64,000 nucleotides of DNA from positions 434,001-498,000 of the forward strand of contig OZ250157.1 in NCBI GenBank assembly GCA_965237765.1, given 5' to 3'. Position numbers and translations under genes: made by a program. Below the pieces are notes generated by a model. That model was not told where the DNA came from. It made no database searches and saw only the letters and a program-made list of their open reading frames with translations. This DNA is from WTGJ01 sp965237765 (GTDB lineage: Bacteria > Chloroflexota > Anaerolineae > Aggregatilineales > Phototrophicaceae). Shown piece after piece: positions 35,031-44,898 of the stretch; within the stretch, counting starts at the first letter, position 1; every line of letters starts with the position of its first letter.

Positions 35031-36176
35031 ATGAAATTTCTATTCACGTCCGCATATAGTGGTCTGGGCGGTGGCGAGACGATCCAACTAACACTGGCGG
35101 AAGAGCTAACGCGGCGCGGCATTGAGGCACAATTGCTCGTGCGCGAGGAGGGTGAATTCGCGAAGCGTTGGCGGCAACTGGGACAAAAAACACATATCAT
35201 CCCCTTCCGTCCGGCCTCGGTCTATTTTGTGCCAGCGCTCGCCGCGCGCTCCACCACCGTGGGCTGCTTCGCCGCTGTCCTTCGCAACGAAGCAACAACG
35301 ATCGTGCACGCCGATTACCACAGCCTGCCTTATGCCGCGGCGGCCACGCGGGAAGTGGGCATCTCCTGCATCTGGAACTGCATGGGTTGGTGGTTCCACC
35401 CGAAGCCCTGGCAACGCGCTTTCTTCCGAGGCATCGCCCTTCATTTTTCATTATCGGAAGCCGCTCGTCGCGGCTTCTTAGGCGATCAGCCCTTCATGTC
35501 ACCGCCACGCATGTGTGTGCTCCACCCGGGCGTGGATACGAGCCGCTTCCAGCCAGTACAGGATGCCGCAGAGCGCGCAGCCATCCGCCGCCAATATGGC
35601 TTTGCAGAGGATGCGCCGCTGGTCTTGCACGTGGGTCGTTTCCAAGATGTGAAGGGACATGATACTTTCCAGGAGATCGCGCGCATCGTCGCTGCACAAA
35701 TTCCCACGGCGCGTTTCCTCGTCGCCGGCGAGAATTTACAGCATCCGGCTGACGCTGCCTACCAGCGCCACATCCTGGACACGACAAAGGCGGACCCCAT
35801 TCTGCGTGAGCGCCTCGTCTATGCCGGTTTCGTCTCGGAAATGCAGCGTCTTTACCCCGCTGCTGATATTGCTGTTTGCCCTTCACGCTTCGAAAGCTAT
35901 GGCATAGCCAACCTCGAAGCGATGGCTTGTGGCATCCCGGTCGTGAGCACGAATCGGGGTGGCCCGCAAGAAACGGTTCTGGAAGGCGAAACAGGCTTCC
36001 TCGTGCCACCGCGCGACGCCGCCATGTATGCCGAGCGAGTGCTGCGCCTCCTGGGCGATCCGGACCTGTGCGCTAGGATGGGGGGCGCCGGCCGCCGACA
36101 CATTGAGGCTCATTTCAGCATCGGACAAAGCGCGGACCGTTTCGTCGGGAGCTGCGAGCGCCTCCTACAAAGTTAG
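35031..36176 (+). CDS. GT4-family glycosyltransferase
   Basis: A 381-residue GT-B retaining glycosyltransferase. It opens KFLFTSAYSGLGGGETIQL (glycine-rich acceptor loop); the donor domain has LHVGRFQDVKGHDTFQEIA, YAGFVSEMQRLYPAADIAVCPSRFESYGIANLEAMACGIPVVST with the EX7E signature, and GETGFLVPPRD. I chose the ATG at 35031 because a perfect TATAAT sits seven bases upstream; the ATG at 35022 overlaps that box and a TTG at 35007 is further out. It is separated from the sugar importer by a terminator and is transcribed alone. Confidence 0.88.
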   Translation: MKFLFTSAYSGLGGGETIQLTLAEELTRRGIEAQLLVREEGEFAKRWRQLGQKTHIIPFRPASVYFVPALAARSTTVGCFAAVLRNEATTIVHADYHSLPYAAAATREVGISCIWNCMGWWFHPKPWQRAFFRGIALHFSLSEAARRGFLGDQPFMSPPRMCVLHPGVDTSRFQPVQDAAERAAIRRQYGFAEDAPLVLHVGRFQDVKGHDTFQEIARIVAAQIPTARFLVAGENLQHPADAAYQRHILDTTKADPILRERLVYAGFVSEMQRLYPAADIAVCPSRFESYGIANLEAMACGIPVVSTNRGGPQETVLEGETGFLVPPRDAAMYAERVLRLLGDPDLCARMGGAGRRHIEAHFSIGQSADRFVGSCERLLQS

Positions 36177-36252
36177 CGCGCAACCCCGGAGGTGTTGCTT
36201 GCGTGGCGGTGGCGCGCCTGTTTACAATGGCCCATCCGCAGAATAGGAAGAC

Positions 36253-39200
36253 GTGCGCTTGGCTTATCTCTTCGAAGAACGCTACCGCTGCGAGCACATC
36301 CTCCCGCGTGGCAGCTCCGGCGAGGTCATTCAAGCCTACGATATGGCGGATGGCGAGCGCCCGGTCATCATCAAGCGCCCTGTGCCGCGCGACGCGCCGC
36401 CCATCCGCGGCCGCCAGGAAGCCAATCTGCTCACCGAAAGGCGCGCCCTGCGCCATTTGGCCGGGCATCCCGCCCTTATCCTCTTGTTGCGCAGCGATTA
36501 TTTTGCCGTTAGCGGCGCGCGCCACCTCTACCTCGTGCTCGAGCGCGCGCGCGGCGACGTGCTCTCGGAAGAAGTGCGCCAGCAGAGCGCAACGGGCCAG
36601 CCACAAGCGCTGCTCGAACTGTTGCACATCGTCGACCAATTGCTCGACCTCTTGCGGTACGCGCACGAACATGGCGTCGCTTATAACGACGTGGCCGCGC
36701 GCCATCTCTTTTGGCTGCGGCAAGAGCGTCGCCTCACCGTCATCGATTGGGGCAACGCCGTCTTTTTTGACGAAGCGCCACCGAATGATCGACGCGTCGG
36801 CCCCCATAGCGACATCGCACAGGTCGGCGCCTGGCTCTTCCACATGCTCACCAAAGGGCGCGCGCCGGAGCTGCCGCGGGCTGCCAATAAGGAATTCGTG
36901 TTGGATTTTGGTACGGAAGCCAACGTTCTGGACGAAAACCTGCGCGCCATCATCACTCGCGCCTGTCACCCCAATCGCCAACACCGCTATACGTCGTTCG
37001 CCGACCTGCGCTCCGCCCTCGCCGCTTATCGCAAACCGCTAGCAGAGCAACAAGAAGCAGCCATCCGTGAACTAACCGCCCAACCACCCGAAACGATGTC
37101 CGCAACAGAGTTGAGCTCCGCGCGCGCGCAGCTCGAGCCGCTCTGGCTTGCGGATCCGTCCGAGCCCACCGCGAACGCCTTGCGCGATCAGTTCGCGGCC
37201 CGCGCTGCCGAGCTCGCCTACGATGAACATATGCGGGCTCTCCTGCTGGCGCTATCCGCGGGCGATTGGCAGACATCCGAAGAGCGACTCGCGACACTAC
37301 TGGATGGCGCTAGCAAAGAACAGCGATCGGTAGTCACCAGTCTGCGCGAGTGCGTCCGCTTCTTGCAAAAACGCGCCAATATTCTCGCGCCATTGCCCGC
37401 GTCGATCGTTATTGCCTGCGAAGCGCTAGCAGTGGGGGAGAGCCGAGCAGCGGTCGAAGCGTTAATCGCGAGCGACGCAAACGCGGAACCGGGCGTGACC
37501 TGCTGGTTGCTGGCGGAGCGCCTGCAAGCTGTAACTCCGGCAGCAGGGGAATTCTTGCGGCCGCCGCTCTTTCGGCTGCACCAGGAATTGCAAGAGAGCG
37601 CAAATTCACGCCTGCAATTACTCATCGATGATCTGGAGAGCGCGCTCAATCAACAGCGACCGACGCTGGCGCACCTGGCTGCCGCATACGAGACGGCCGC
37701 CGCGGCTTGCGCGTCTTTAGGTGAAGATGCCGAGCTGGTGGATACGGAACTGCACGCCTGCCTGGAACGCGTACGAGCCGCAGCCGCGACGCTCGCCGAG
37801 ACGCTGCGGAAAATGGCGTCTAAGGCGAGCGTCGCGCCGACAGCTGCCCTGGATGACCTGGCGCGCTGCCAGCAGATAGACCAGCACGCGCGCGCTTGGC
37901 CCATCATCGAACAGCAACTGGGCGCGCTGGCCCACCACGAAGAAGAAGCGCAGCGTTATGCCCCGATCGACGACAGCCGCGACCTGGCACTCTGGTTGCG
38001 GCGGCAATCCGAGGCCCTGGCCGCGATCCACATCTTCACAGATGACAAACGCCTGGAAGCGCAGCGCTCCGCTTACGCGCAGGCAAAACAGCATTGGCAG
38101 GACCTCACGACAGCGCTGACACGCGGAGATCGGCGCAGTATTAACCAGGCGTTGCCACTAATGCGCGCGGCTGTCCGCCCTTTTTTCCCTGCGCTCACGC
38201 GCTGGCTCGAAGCCTGGCAAGATCTGCTCGCTTCGGAAAACTACCTGCAGCGCCATGCTTTGCACGAAGCCTGGGGACGCGCGCTGGGCGATGGCTGGCT
38301 GGCTTATGACCGCGGCAACCTGGCGGCGGCCGAAAGTAACGTGGCCGAGGCGCTCAGCCTAGCGCGCGACGATTCGGAAACGGCTGCCGCCACACGCCTC
38401 GCTACCCTCCTTAGCCTGGCACAGGATCTGCTCACGGATTCGGTGGGTGAAGATGCCTCGTTTGCCCGCCAGTTGCTGCAACAATTGGAGGTGCAATTCC
38501 AACCAATCGAACGGGAGCTGCTCGATGAATTCGCGCGGCAAATCCCCCAACGAAGCACATATTTGCGCGCGATGCGCGTCGGCATCGTCGAGCCGTTGGC
38601 GGAAATTGATCCAGCGGCCTCCCGCCTCCTGCATTTGCGTTTCCTGCTGCACGGCATCCTGGCCATGCATGAAAACGATGCAGCGGCCGCCGAAGATTGG
38701 CGACAGGCGGCGGGTCAATGCCTGTTGGCTGCCGCCCATCCCACCAATCGCTCCCTAATGCAGCTGCTGGCTGCGCGCGAGACATTATGGGAAGCTGCCA
38801 CCCGCCTCAATCAGCTGAACGGCGCGCACGGTATCACGCAATTGGGCGCCAGCCACGATTACCTGAGCGCTCACCCCCGAGCCGACCAACTCGCCGCCGC
38901 CACCGTTAGCCTCGACGCCATGCGGGCCGCGCTTGAGGTTTGGGGGCGGGCGGATTTTGCTGCGGCGCGCGATTCGTTGGCGCGTGCAGAAGAAGCCGCG
39001 GCCGCCGCCGAGCGCGCCTGCCAATTCAACCTCGGTCCCTACCGCGCCTGGTTGCAAAGCCTCGTGCGGGCCAGCCAGACGCTCATCGAATCGCTCGCCC
39101 AGTTGCGCGCCCTTTCGCGTCGAGCCGATACTACGAGCGACGAATTGTGCGCCGTCACCCGCCAACTACTGAATAGTTCCCGCAGCCTGGTCGGCGAAAC

Positions 39201-40290
39201 GTATTCTCACACGGTCAACGCCTGGCACGAGACGAGTGAGGCTTTCGCCAAAGCGCTGACGAGCGGTGGGCGCCGCAGCCTAATCCTGGCGCAATTGGAA
39301 GAATTGCTGCGCAGCCCGCACATCGCGCAGCACCCCGCCCTGCCCCTATTCCAGCGCTGGTTCGAGCTGACAGACCGCGCGCCCGAATTCACCGAACCTG
39401 CTAACTCGCCAACAGATTTGGTCTCGTCAACAGCTAGATCAACAGCAATTCCAGCCACCAGTCCACCCACTCCCGCTCGTTACGTTTTCAGTCGCCCGCC
39501 GCGCGCGCAGGATGAAAACGAATATGACGATGCGCTCGCAGAGCCTGAAGCCACCTCTGTTCAGGAAACATCCAGACCCAAACCAATACATGCGCGCCGC
39601 TTACTGGCATTTGTGTTCGCCGGCACCATCGTGGCCGTCGCGCTAACCATTGTTGTGGCCCTATTGGTCCGGATGGGTGAAAATGAGCGCGTCGTACAAG
39701 AGAGCGCGCCAACCAGCCTGCCGGTGGCAAGCACCCCGCGCGCCGCGCTCAACTCCGAAATTGATGTGCTTTCATGGCTCGCCAGCGCCGATGAGGGACC
39801 TTTTGACTCTTTGCGTCCATTGGGTGCGGGTGAAGGCTGGGCACTTGCGGCAACGAGCGCGAGCGCCGCTGCTGAGGTCGCGCTCACCGTAACTGATCTG
39901 ACATCACTGAGCGGAATCGATTATCGCGCGGTATCCGCCGAATTTCGTTACCAGGCAGAGGCGGCAGTGACGGGCTTCGGTTTGCGCTTGCGAGCAACCG
40001 ACAACGCATTGCCAGCCGTCAGCCTGCTCGCGCAACCGGCCAGCGCCGGTACCATCAAGCTCACCCTATACGCTGGCGACCAATACATCTTGAGGGAAAT
40101 CTATCAGCAGGCTGTGCCGATCGCTCGCATTTCACTGCGGCTGGATCCATCCGCCGGCACCGTGCGCGCTTACTACAACGAGACGCCGCTCGGCGGACTC
40201 ATATCCATTTCAGGGGAATTATTGCCGGCGCTCTTCGTGAACGCCAATTCCAGCGTGCGCGTGTTGCGCTGGACGATCACTCCCGCCTGA
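36253..40290 (+). CDS. Large membrane protein with N-terminal degenerate Ser/Thr kinase-like domain
   Basis: A 1345-residue protein. Residues ~8-265 resemble a Hanks-type kinase: glycine loop LPRGSSGEVIQAYD, the VIIK Lys41, hinge LYLVLERARGD, catalytic-loop equivalent HGVAYNDVAARHLFW (Asp146 kept, but HR replaced by YN, the usual Lys by Ala and the Asn by His) and DWG (Asp165) for DFG. Residues ~270-1060 are almost wholly alpha-helical, Ala/Leu/Glu-rich, with no recognised family. One TM helix follows at ~1115-1138 and then a ~205-residue exterior domain (IDVLSWLASADEGPF ... VRAYYNETPLGGLISI) like a concanavalin/laminin-type beta-sandwich. The start is GTG at 36253 with AGGAAG upstream. It may be a pseudokinase or an atypical kinase that senses an external ligand. 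Confidence 0.75.
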   Translation: MRLAYLFEERYRCEHILPRGSSGEVIQAYDMADGERPVIIKRPVPRDAPPIRGRQEANLLTERRALRHLAGHPALILLLRSDYFAVSGARHLYLVLERARGDVLSEEVRQQSATGQPQALLELLHIVDQLLDLLRYAHEHGVAYNDVAARHLFWLRQERRLTVIDWGNAVFFDEAPPNDRRVGPHSDIAQVGAWLFHMLTKGRAPELPRAANKEFVLDFGTEANVLDENLRAIITRACHPNRQHRYTSFADLRSALAAYRKPLAEQQEAAIRELTAQPPETMSATELSSARAQLEPLWLADPSEPTANALRDQFAARAAELAYDEHMRALLLALSAGDWQTSEERLATLLDGASKEQRSVVTSLRECVRFLQKRANILAPLPASIVIACEALAVGESRAAVEALIASDANAEPGVTCWLLAERLQAVTPAAGEFLRPPLFRLHQELQESANSRLQLLIDDLESALNQQRPTLAHLAAAYETAAAACASLGEDAELVDTELHACLERVRAAAATLAETLRKMASKASVAPTAALDDLARCQQIDQHARAWPIIEQQLGALAHHEEEAQRYAPIDDSRDLALWLRRQSEALAAIHIFTDDKRLEAQRSAYAQAKQHWQDLTTALTRGDRRSINQALPLMRAAVRPFFPALTRWLEAWQDLLASENYLQRHALHEAWGRALGDGWLAYDRGNLAAAESNVAEALSLARDDSETAAATRLATLLSLAQDLLTDSVGEDASFARQLLQQLEVQFQPIERELLDEFARQIPQRSTYLRAMRVGIVEPLAEIDPAASRLLHLRFLLHGILAMHENDAAAAEDWRQAAGQCLLAAAHPTNRSLMQLLAARETLWEAATRLNQLNGAHGITQLGASHDYLSAHPRADQLAAATVSLDAMRAALEVWGRADFAAARDSLARAEEAAAAAERACQFNLGPYRAWLQSLVRASQTLIESLAQLRALSRRADTTSDELCAVTRQLLNSSRSLVGETYSHTVNAWHETSEAFAKALTSGGRRSLILAQLEELLRSPHIAQHPALPLFQRWFELTDRAPEFTEPANSPTDLVSSTARSTAIPATSPPTPARYVFSRPPRAQDENEYDDALAEPEATSVQETSRPKPIHARRLLAFVFAGTIVAVALTIVVALLVRMGENERVVQESAPTSLPVASTPRAALNSEIDVLSWLASADEGPFDSLRPLGAGEGWALAATSASAAAEVALTVTDLTSLSGIDYRAVSAEFRYQAEAAVTGFGLRLRATDNALPAVSLLAQPASAGTIKLTLYAGDQYILREIYQQAVPIARISLRLDPSAGTVRAYYNETPLGGLISISGELLPALFVNANSSVRVLRWTITPA

Positions 40291-40636
40291 TCCACACCGG
40301 GTCGGGTTGGATCGTGACTTCGGGCGGCGGGCCGGGATCATCGAGGCCGCTACTAGTGAATCGCAACAGCGCGCGCAATTCCATATCCGCTTCACAGGCG
40401 ATCTGGCAGCTCAGGCGCAGGCCCTGATCTTCTTGTTTTTCGGTCAGGCGTTTCAATTCCGCTTCGGTGCGCAGCGCGGGTTCGCCGCTAATGAATTCTA
40501 CGCGGCAGGTAGTGCATTTGGCGTTGCCACCACAACGATGCAGGATATCGACACCGTTTTCCAGCAAAGCGACCAACAAACGCTGGCCGGATTCCGCTTC
40601 AAAGCTACCGTTGCCTTCTACCGTTATTCTGGGCAT
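40277..40636 (-). CDS. 2Fe-2S ferredoxin
   Basis: A 119-residue plant/adrenodoxin-type ferredoxin. Cluster ligands are Cys35, Cys41 and Cys44 in CGGNAKCTTC and Cys77 in LSCQI, the normal spacing. The rest (RLTEKQEDQGLRLSCQIACE) matches the Fdx family of small electron carriers. The ATG at 40636 has GGAG eight bases upstream, so I prefer it to a GTG at 40645. It overlaps the 3' end of the convergent kinase-like gene by 14 bases; its redox partner is not evident here. Confidence 0.92.
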   Translation of the reverse strand: MPRITVEGNGSFEAESGQRLLVALLENGVDILHRCGGNAKCTTCRVEFISGEPALRTEAELKRLTEKQEDQGLRLSCQIACEADMELRALLRFTSSGLDDPGPPPEVTIQPDPVWIRRE

Positions 40637-40759
40637 ATGATGCACTCCATTCGTCGTGCCATATTATGGGGCCGATGATAAACGCGGCCGCAGTCGCTGT
40701 CAAACGGATGAGCATATCTACCAGCGCGGGCGGTGGTCTATGCTATCCTGCGATTCGTG

Positions 40760-43700
40760 ATGAACGCGCCAGGCCGAGCCAAGAACGAGCAGCAATCCCC
40801 CAAAGGCGCCGCCTCGCAATCGCGCGCTGCTTCTCGCCCCGCGCAACAACCCATCCGCCAGCCACGCGCGCGCGCTGCCACACCGCCCAAAGCGCCCACT
40901 GAATCGCCCCTTGCGGCTGCCCCACCGTCACCGCCAGCCCGCCACCGTGGCTGTCTCTGGTTCATCGCCCTGTTCATCCTGCTCAGCTGCGGCATGCTTA
41001 CGCTGGTGACGGCGGCCGTTGGCGCTCTGGCGTATGCGCGGCTGGATGCGCTCGTCGATGTGCGCCTGGCTGAATTCGCCGAATACCGCGGCTTCGAGAG
41101 CACTTTCATCTATGCGCGTGATTTCGCTGATGGGCTCTCCGCGAGCAATACCTGCGGCGCCACCCCGCCGCGCCGCGACGAACCACAATTGCTCTACGAA
41201 GTCTTCGGCGAAGGGCGCCGGCAACATGTCCCGCTGGAGCAGATGCCCGACTCGCTACTGGAAGCGACGGTCGCTACCGAAGATGAGGCATTCTACCGCC
41301 ACTTCGGCATCGACATCCCCGCCACGTTACAAGCCACCTGGCGCTTCATCGCTGGCGATCGCCGCGCGCCGGGCGGCAGCACCATCCACCAACAACTCGT
41401 GCGCAACGTGCTCTTCTCCGCCGAATATCGCGCCGAACGCAGCATTCGCCGTAAGGCAGAGGAAATCGTGCTCGCCCTGGCGCTAGATCGGCGCTATTCC
41501 AAAAACGACATCCTGGAAATGTACATCAACGAAATCTACTTCGGCAACCTGGCGTATGGCGCGCAGGCAGCGGCGCAAACCTTCTTCTGCAAGGATGTGA
41601 GCGCGCTCAGTGTCGGCGAGGCGGCCTTGCTCGCCGGCTTACCGCAAGCGCCAGCGGATCTGGACCCTCTCTCGCCCGACCCGCCCACCCAGGAATCCGT
41701 ACGTGCACGTTGGCAGGTGGTGCTTTCGGCGATGGTGACCAGTGGCTACCTGACGCCAGCCGAGCATGAAAACATCAACGCCGCGGGCCTCATTTTCCAG
41801 GAGGATGCCATCCGCCTCGAAGCGCCGCATTTCACCATCCATTTGCTCGGCGAGATGGAGGCAAAGTTGCGCGGGTTGGGCTACGAGCCTGATTTCGTCA
41901 CGCCCGATGGGGTGCCCATCTTTGGTGGTTTGCGCGTCTATAGCACGCTCGATACGCGCCTCAACGCGCTGGCTCAGGAGGCGATCGTCGCCCAGATCTG
42001 CCAGGGCGCTGCGCGGCAAATCGGCAATGGCGCGGCCGTCATCCTTAAACCGAGCAGCGGCGAGATCCTGGCGATGGTCGGTAGCGCCAATTTTTACAGC
42101 CATGAGCTGACGCCGGCAGAGGGCCTGGTGGCGTATGAATCCGACGATAGTGGACGTTGCCGGCGCGTGCATGTCGTTGATGGACAGGTGAACGTGACGA
42201 CGAGCGCGCGCCAACCCGGCAGCGCCATCAAGCCCATCACTTACGCTGCCGCGCTCGAACGCCAGGTGCTCACGCCCGGCACGCTGCTCTGGGATACGGA
42301 AACGCGCATCGCCCTCCCCAGTCAGCCAGATTACGAACCGCGCAACTACGACGGCCGCTTCCATGGGCCGATGACCTTGCGCGCCGCCCTCGCCAACAGT
42401 TACAACATCCCCGCTGTGCAAACGCTGCGCGCGCTAGGCGTAGAGAACTTGCTGGAGACATTGCGACGTTTCGGCATCGATTCGCTCAGCGAAGACGCGA
42501 GCCAATACGGCCTCTCGCTCACGCTGGGCGGCGGCGAAATTACCCCGCTGGAATTGACGCGCGCTTTCACCGTCTTCGCCAATCAGGGGCAGCTCCTGCC
42601 CACCCAGAGCATCCGCTGCATTCTGAACGTTGCCGACTACATCATCTATCAACTGGATGAAGGCTGTCCGCGCGGGCAACCGATTACGGCGGCGATGCTG
42701 ACTGATTGCCAGGCGACCCCGGCGGCGGAGCGTCCAGGCTATTGCTCACTACTCGCGCCCAGCCAACTTGAGCGCAGCGGCGGCCCGGCCGTCCTGGACG
42801 CGCGTATCGCCTTCCTCATCCGCGATATCCTGAGCGACAATGCGGCGCGCGCGCCGGCTATGGGCGCCGAGAGTGCGCTGTATATCCCGACGTTGAATGC
42901 CGCCGTCAAGACCGGCACAACGGATAATTTCAAGGACAACTGGACGGTCGGCCTTACAGCAAATGTGGCAGTCGGCGTTTGGGTGGGCAACACGCGTGGC
43001 GAGCCGATGCGCAATACGAGCGGGCTCAGCGGCGCAGCGCCGATCTGGAACGCGATCCTGCGCGGCATCTACGACGATGCGGATCTCCTCACCCGCTTCG
43101 CCGATAGCCAGGGTGCGCTCCGCCCCGAGCAATCCGCCCCGCCCGGCGCGATGACCTTGCAGCGCGTCTGTGATGTGAGGCGCTTGCTGGAGCCTGCCAC
43201 GCATTGCTCAGCGACGACGTCCGAATGGTTTTTGGACACACCGCCCGCGCGCCCCGATGCGCAGGGCCGCTTGCATATTCCTGCCACCGCTCCGCGTGAC
43301 CCCAGACCACCCAGCGAAGTGGATCTGACAGAAGTTTCGCCGAGCGTCTATTCGCTGCGCGCGCAACCGCTTCCAGAACCAGTGGGCGCGGCGATCGATT
43401 TCGGCGTACCCGCCGCCGAGGCGCCGCCGCCGCCGCTATATTGCCAGCTGCCGCGCTCCTTAGCTGCGAGCGCGCCAGGGGCGCAAACCCGCCTCTTCCT
43501 CGCGCCACCGCCCAACGCGGGTGATGCCGCCGCCGCCGAACGCTTCGCCCGCGAAAACGGCCTCGCCTTTCTGCCGACCATCGTCTGCACGCCAGAATTG
43601 ATTGCTCTCGCCCGCAGCCAGGTCGGCCAAATCGTCACGGCCTACATCAGTCAACCTTACGCAGGAGAAGTGGTCAGCGGCGGCATGGCCATCTTAGGCA

Positions 43701-43930
43701 GCGCACAATTTGCGCAAGAGCAGGCGCATTATTTCAAGTTGGAACTGCGAGGTGGTCCTTATTCGGATTGGATTACGCTGGGTGACATCCACAGCCAGCC
43801 TACCTACGAAGGCCAGCTGGAATGGCTGCCATTGCTACCGAGGGGCGACTATCAGTTGCGCCTGGTCGTCGTGGGTTGGGACGGCAATTTCGTGCAACCG
43901 CCTTACGAAGTCAGTTTCCGCGTGCCCTAA
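40760..43930 (+). CDS. Class A penicillin-binding protein (PBP1A-like) with C-terminal extension
   Basis: A 1056-residue bifunctional peptidoglycan synthase. A Pro/Ala-rich cytoplasmic N-terminus leads to a TM helix at ~64-92. The GT51 glycosyltransferase domain follows (EDEAFYRHFGIDIPATLQ at ~173, GGSTIHQQLVRNVLF, EMYINEIYFGNLAYG), then the transpeptidase with Ser488-x-x-Lys491 (PGSAIKPITY), NSYNIPAVQ and KTGTT (Lys717). After the enzyme domain a Pro-rich linker and a ~100-residue Ig-like beta domain (TAYISQPYAGEVVSGGMAI ...) form an extra tail that may bind the cell wall. A GTG at 40757 is also possible as start. The neighbouring kinase-like gene might regulate wall synthesis, by inference only. 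Confidence 0.93.
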   Translation: MNAPGRAKNEQQSPKGAASQSRAASRPAQQPIRQPRARAATPPKAPTESPLAAAPPSPPARHRGCLWFIALFILLSCGMLTLVTAAVGALAYARLDALVDVRLAEFAEYRGFESTFIYARDFADGLSASNTCGATPPRRDEPQLLYEVFGEGRRQHVPLEQMPDSLLEATVATEDEAFYRHFGIDIPATLQATWRFIAGDRRAPGGSTIHQQLVRNVLFSAEYRAERSIRRKAEEIVLALALDRRYSKNDILEMYINEIYFGNLAYGAQAAAQTFFCKDVSALSVGEAALLAGLPQAPADLDPLSPDPPTQESVRARWQVVLSAMVTSGYLTPAEHENINAAGLIFQEDAIRLEAPHFTIHLLGEMEAKLRGLGYEPDFVTPDGVPIFGGLRVYSTLDTRLNALAQEAIVAQICQGAARQIGNGAAVILKPSSGEILAMVGSANFYSHELTPAEGLVAYESDDSGRCRRVHVVDGQVNVTTSARQPGSAIKPITYAAALERQVLTPGTLLWDTETRIALPSQPDYEPRNYDGRFHGPMTLRAALANSYNIPAVQTLRALGVENLLETLRRFGIDSLSEDASQYGLSLTLGGGEITPLELTRAFTVFANQGQLLPTQSIRCILNVADYIIYQLDEGCPRGQPITAAMLTDCQATPAAERPGYCSLLAPSQLERSGGPAVLDARIAFLIRDILSDNAARAPAMGAESALYIPTLNAAVKTGTTDNFKDNWTVGLTANVAVGVWVGNTRGEPMRNTSGLSGAAPIWNAILRGIYDDADLLTRFADSQGALRPEQSAPPGAMTLQRVCDVRRLLEPATHCSATTSEWFLDTPPARPDAQGRLHIPATAPRDPRPPSEVDLTEVSPSVYSLRAQPLPEPVGAAIDFGVPAAEAPPPPLYCQLPRSLAASAPGAQTRLFLAPPPNAGDAAAAERFARENGLAFLPTIVCTPELIALARSQVGQIVTAYISQPYAGEVVSGGMAILGSAQFAQEQAHYFKLELRGGPYSDWITLGDIHSQPTYEGQLEWLPLLPRGDYQLRLVVVGWDGNFVQPPYEVSFRVP

Positions 43931-44220
43931 ACCCCTTGTTCGGCGCTCTCTTCTTCTTCGTCGTCTTCCCAGGTGATGATCCAAATACAAAGACCGGCGA
44001 CGAGGAATGTTGCGACCACCAGCGCCAACCATTGCCCCATCAAGAGGCCCACATCGCGCCCTTCATAAGCCAACAAGAGCACCATCCCGATCGCCAGGAC
44101 GAGCCAGGCCAGGATGCGCGGGTGCTCGTTCGACCAGCGCCCAAAGCCTGTTTCCAGATACCGAGCCAGCCATTTATCCAGCATCGTCTCGCCTCTTTCT
44201 TCCCTATAACTTCCGCTCAT
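43927..44220 (-). CDS. Small two-TM membrane protein next to coaE
   Basis: A 97-residue protein. After a ~35-residue N-terminal part (MLDKWLARYLETGFGRWSNEHP) there are two TM helices (RILAWLVLAIGMVLLLAYEG and LMGQWLALVVATFLVAGLCIWII), then an acidic tail EDDEEEESAEQG. The ATG at 44220 overlaps the coaE stop (ATGA); an ATG 12 codons in, preceded by GAGGCGAG, is an equally good start. No family is recognised. It is convergent with and overlaps the PBP gene by four bases. Confidence 0.65.
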   Translation of the reverse strand: MSGSYREERGETMLDKWLARYLETGFGRWSNEHPRILAWLVLAIGMVLLLAYEGRDVGLLMGQWLALVVATFLVAGLCIWIITWEDDEEEESAEQGV

Positions 44221-44891
44221 CGAGCGAGCGCCACGCTCTGAATTCTGCCACGCTTTGCATAGCGCTCCAAAATCGGCGCGAGGGCCGCCGTTACCTGGGT
44301 CGTCGTTTCTTCCCAGGAGCCATCATTCTGGATGATAAGGTCGGCTTGTGCAAGTTTATCGCGTTGCGGCGCCTGCGCAGCGATACGCTGGCGCGCTTCC
44401 TCAGCGCTCAACCCGCGGGTGGATTGCAAACGCTGCCGCCGAACCTCCTCCGACGCGTCCACCACCCAGATGGTATCCAACTCGTCACGCAGGCTGCTTT
44501 CGAGCAGCTTGATCGCCTCTAGGACGATGATGGGCTCGGCGCTGGCGTTGATGCGATCGGTCAGGATGCGGCGGATTGCGGGATGCGTGAGCGCTTCCAG
44601 CCGGCGGAGACGATCTTCGTCGTTGAAAACGATGCTCCCCAGCCGCCGGCGGTCGATGGGTGGGCGCGCGCTACCATTGTCGAGGAGGATATCCCGACCA
44701 AAGACGTCCAGCACCGTGTCATAACACTCACCCGAGGGTTGCAACACCTCGCGCGCTACGAGGTCCGCATCCAGCGCCCTGACCAGCGGTTGCTCATCGA
44801 GCAAAGCGGAAACGGAGCTCTTCCCCGCGGCGATATTGCCCGTCAGGCCGATGATGAATTTGCCGGGCCAACGCCTCGTTTTGCCATTCAT
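44217..44891 (-). CDS. coaE: Dephospho-CoA kinase
   Basis: A 224-residue kinase catalysing the last step of coenzyme A synthesis, phosphorylation of the 3'-hydroxyl of dephospho-CoA. P-loop IIGLTGNIAAGKSSV, followed by ALDADLVAREVLQPSG (substrate Asp), DRRRLGSIVFNDEDRLRRLEALTHP and IVLEAIKLLESSLRDELDTIWVVDA, all typical of CoaE. I choose the ATG at 44891 because a TATAGT -10 lies seven bases upstream; an in-frame start at 44918 is possible. It overlaps the following small membrane gene by four bases. Confidence 0.94.
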   Translation of the reverse strand: MNGKTRRWPGKFIIGLTGNIAAGKSSVSALLDEQPLVRALDADLVAREVLQPSGECYDTVLDVFGRDILLDNGSARPPIDRRRLGSIVFNDEDRLRRLEALTHPAIRRILTDRINASAEPIIVLEAIKLLESSLRDELDTIWVVDASEEVRRQRLQSTRGLSAEEARQRIAAQAPQRDKLAQADLIIQNDGSWEETTTQVTAALAPILERYAKRGRIQSVALAR

Positions 44892-44898
44892 ACGACGC

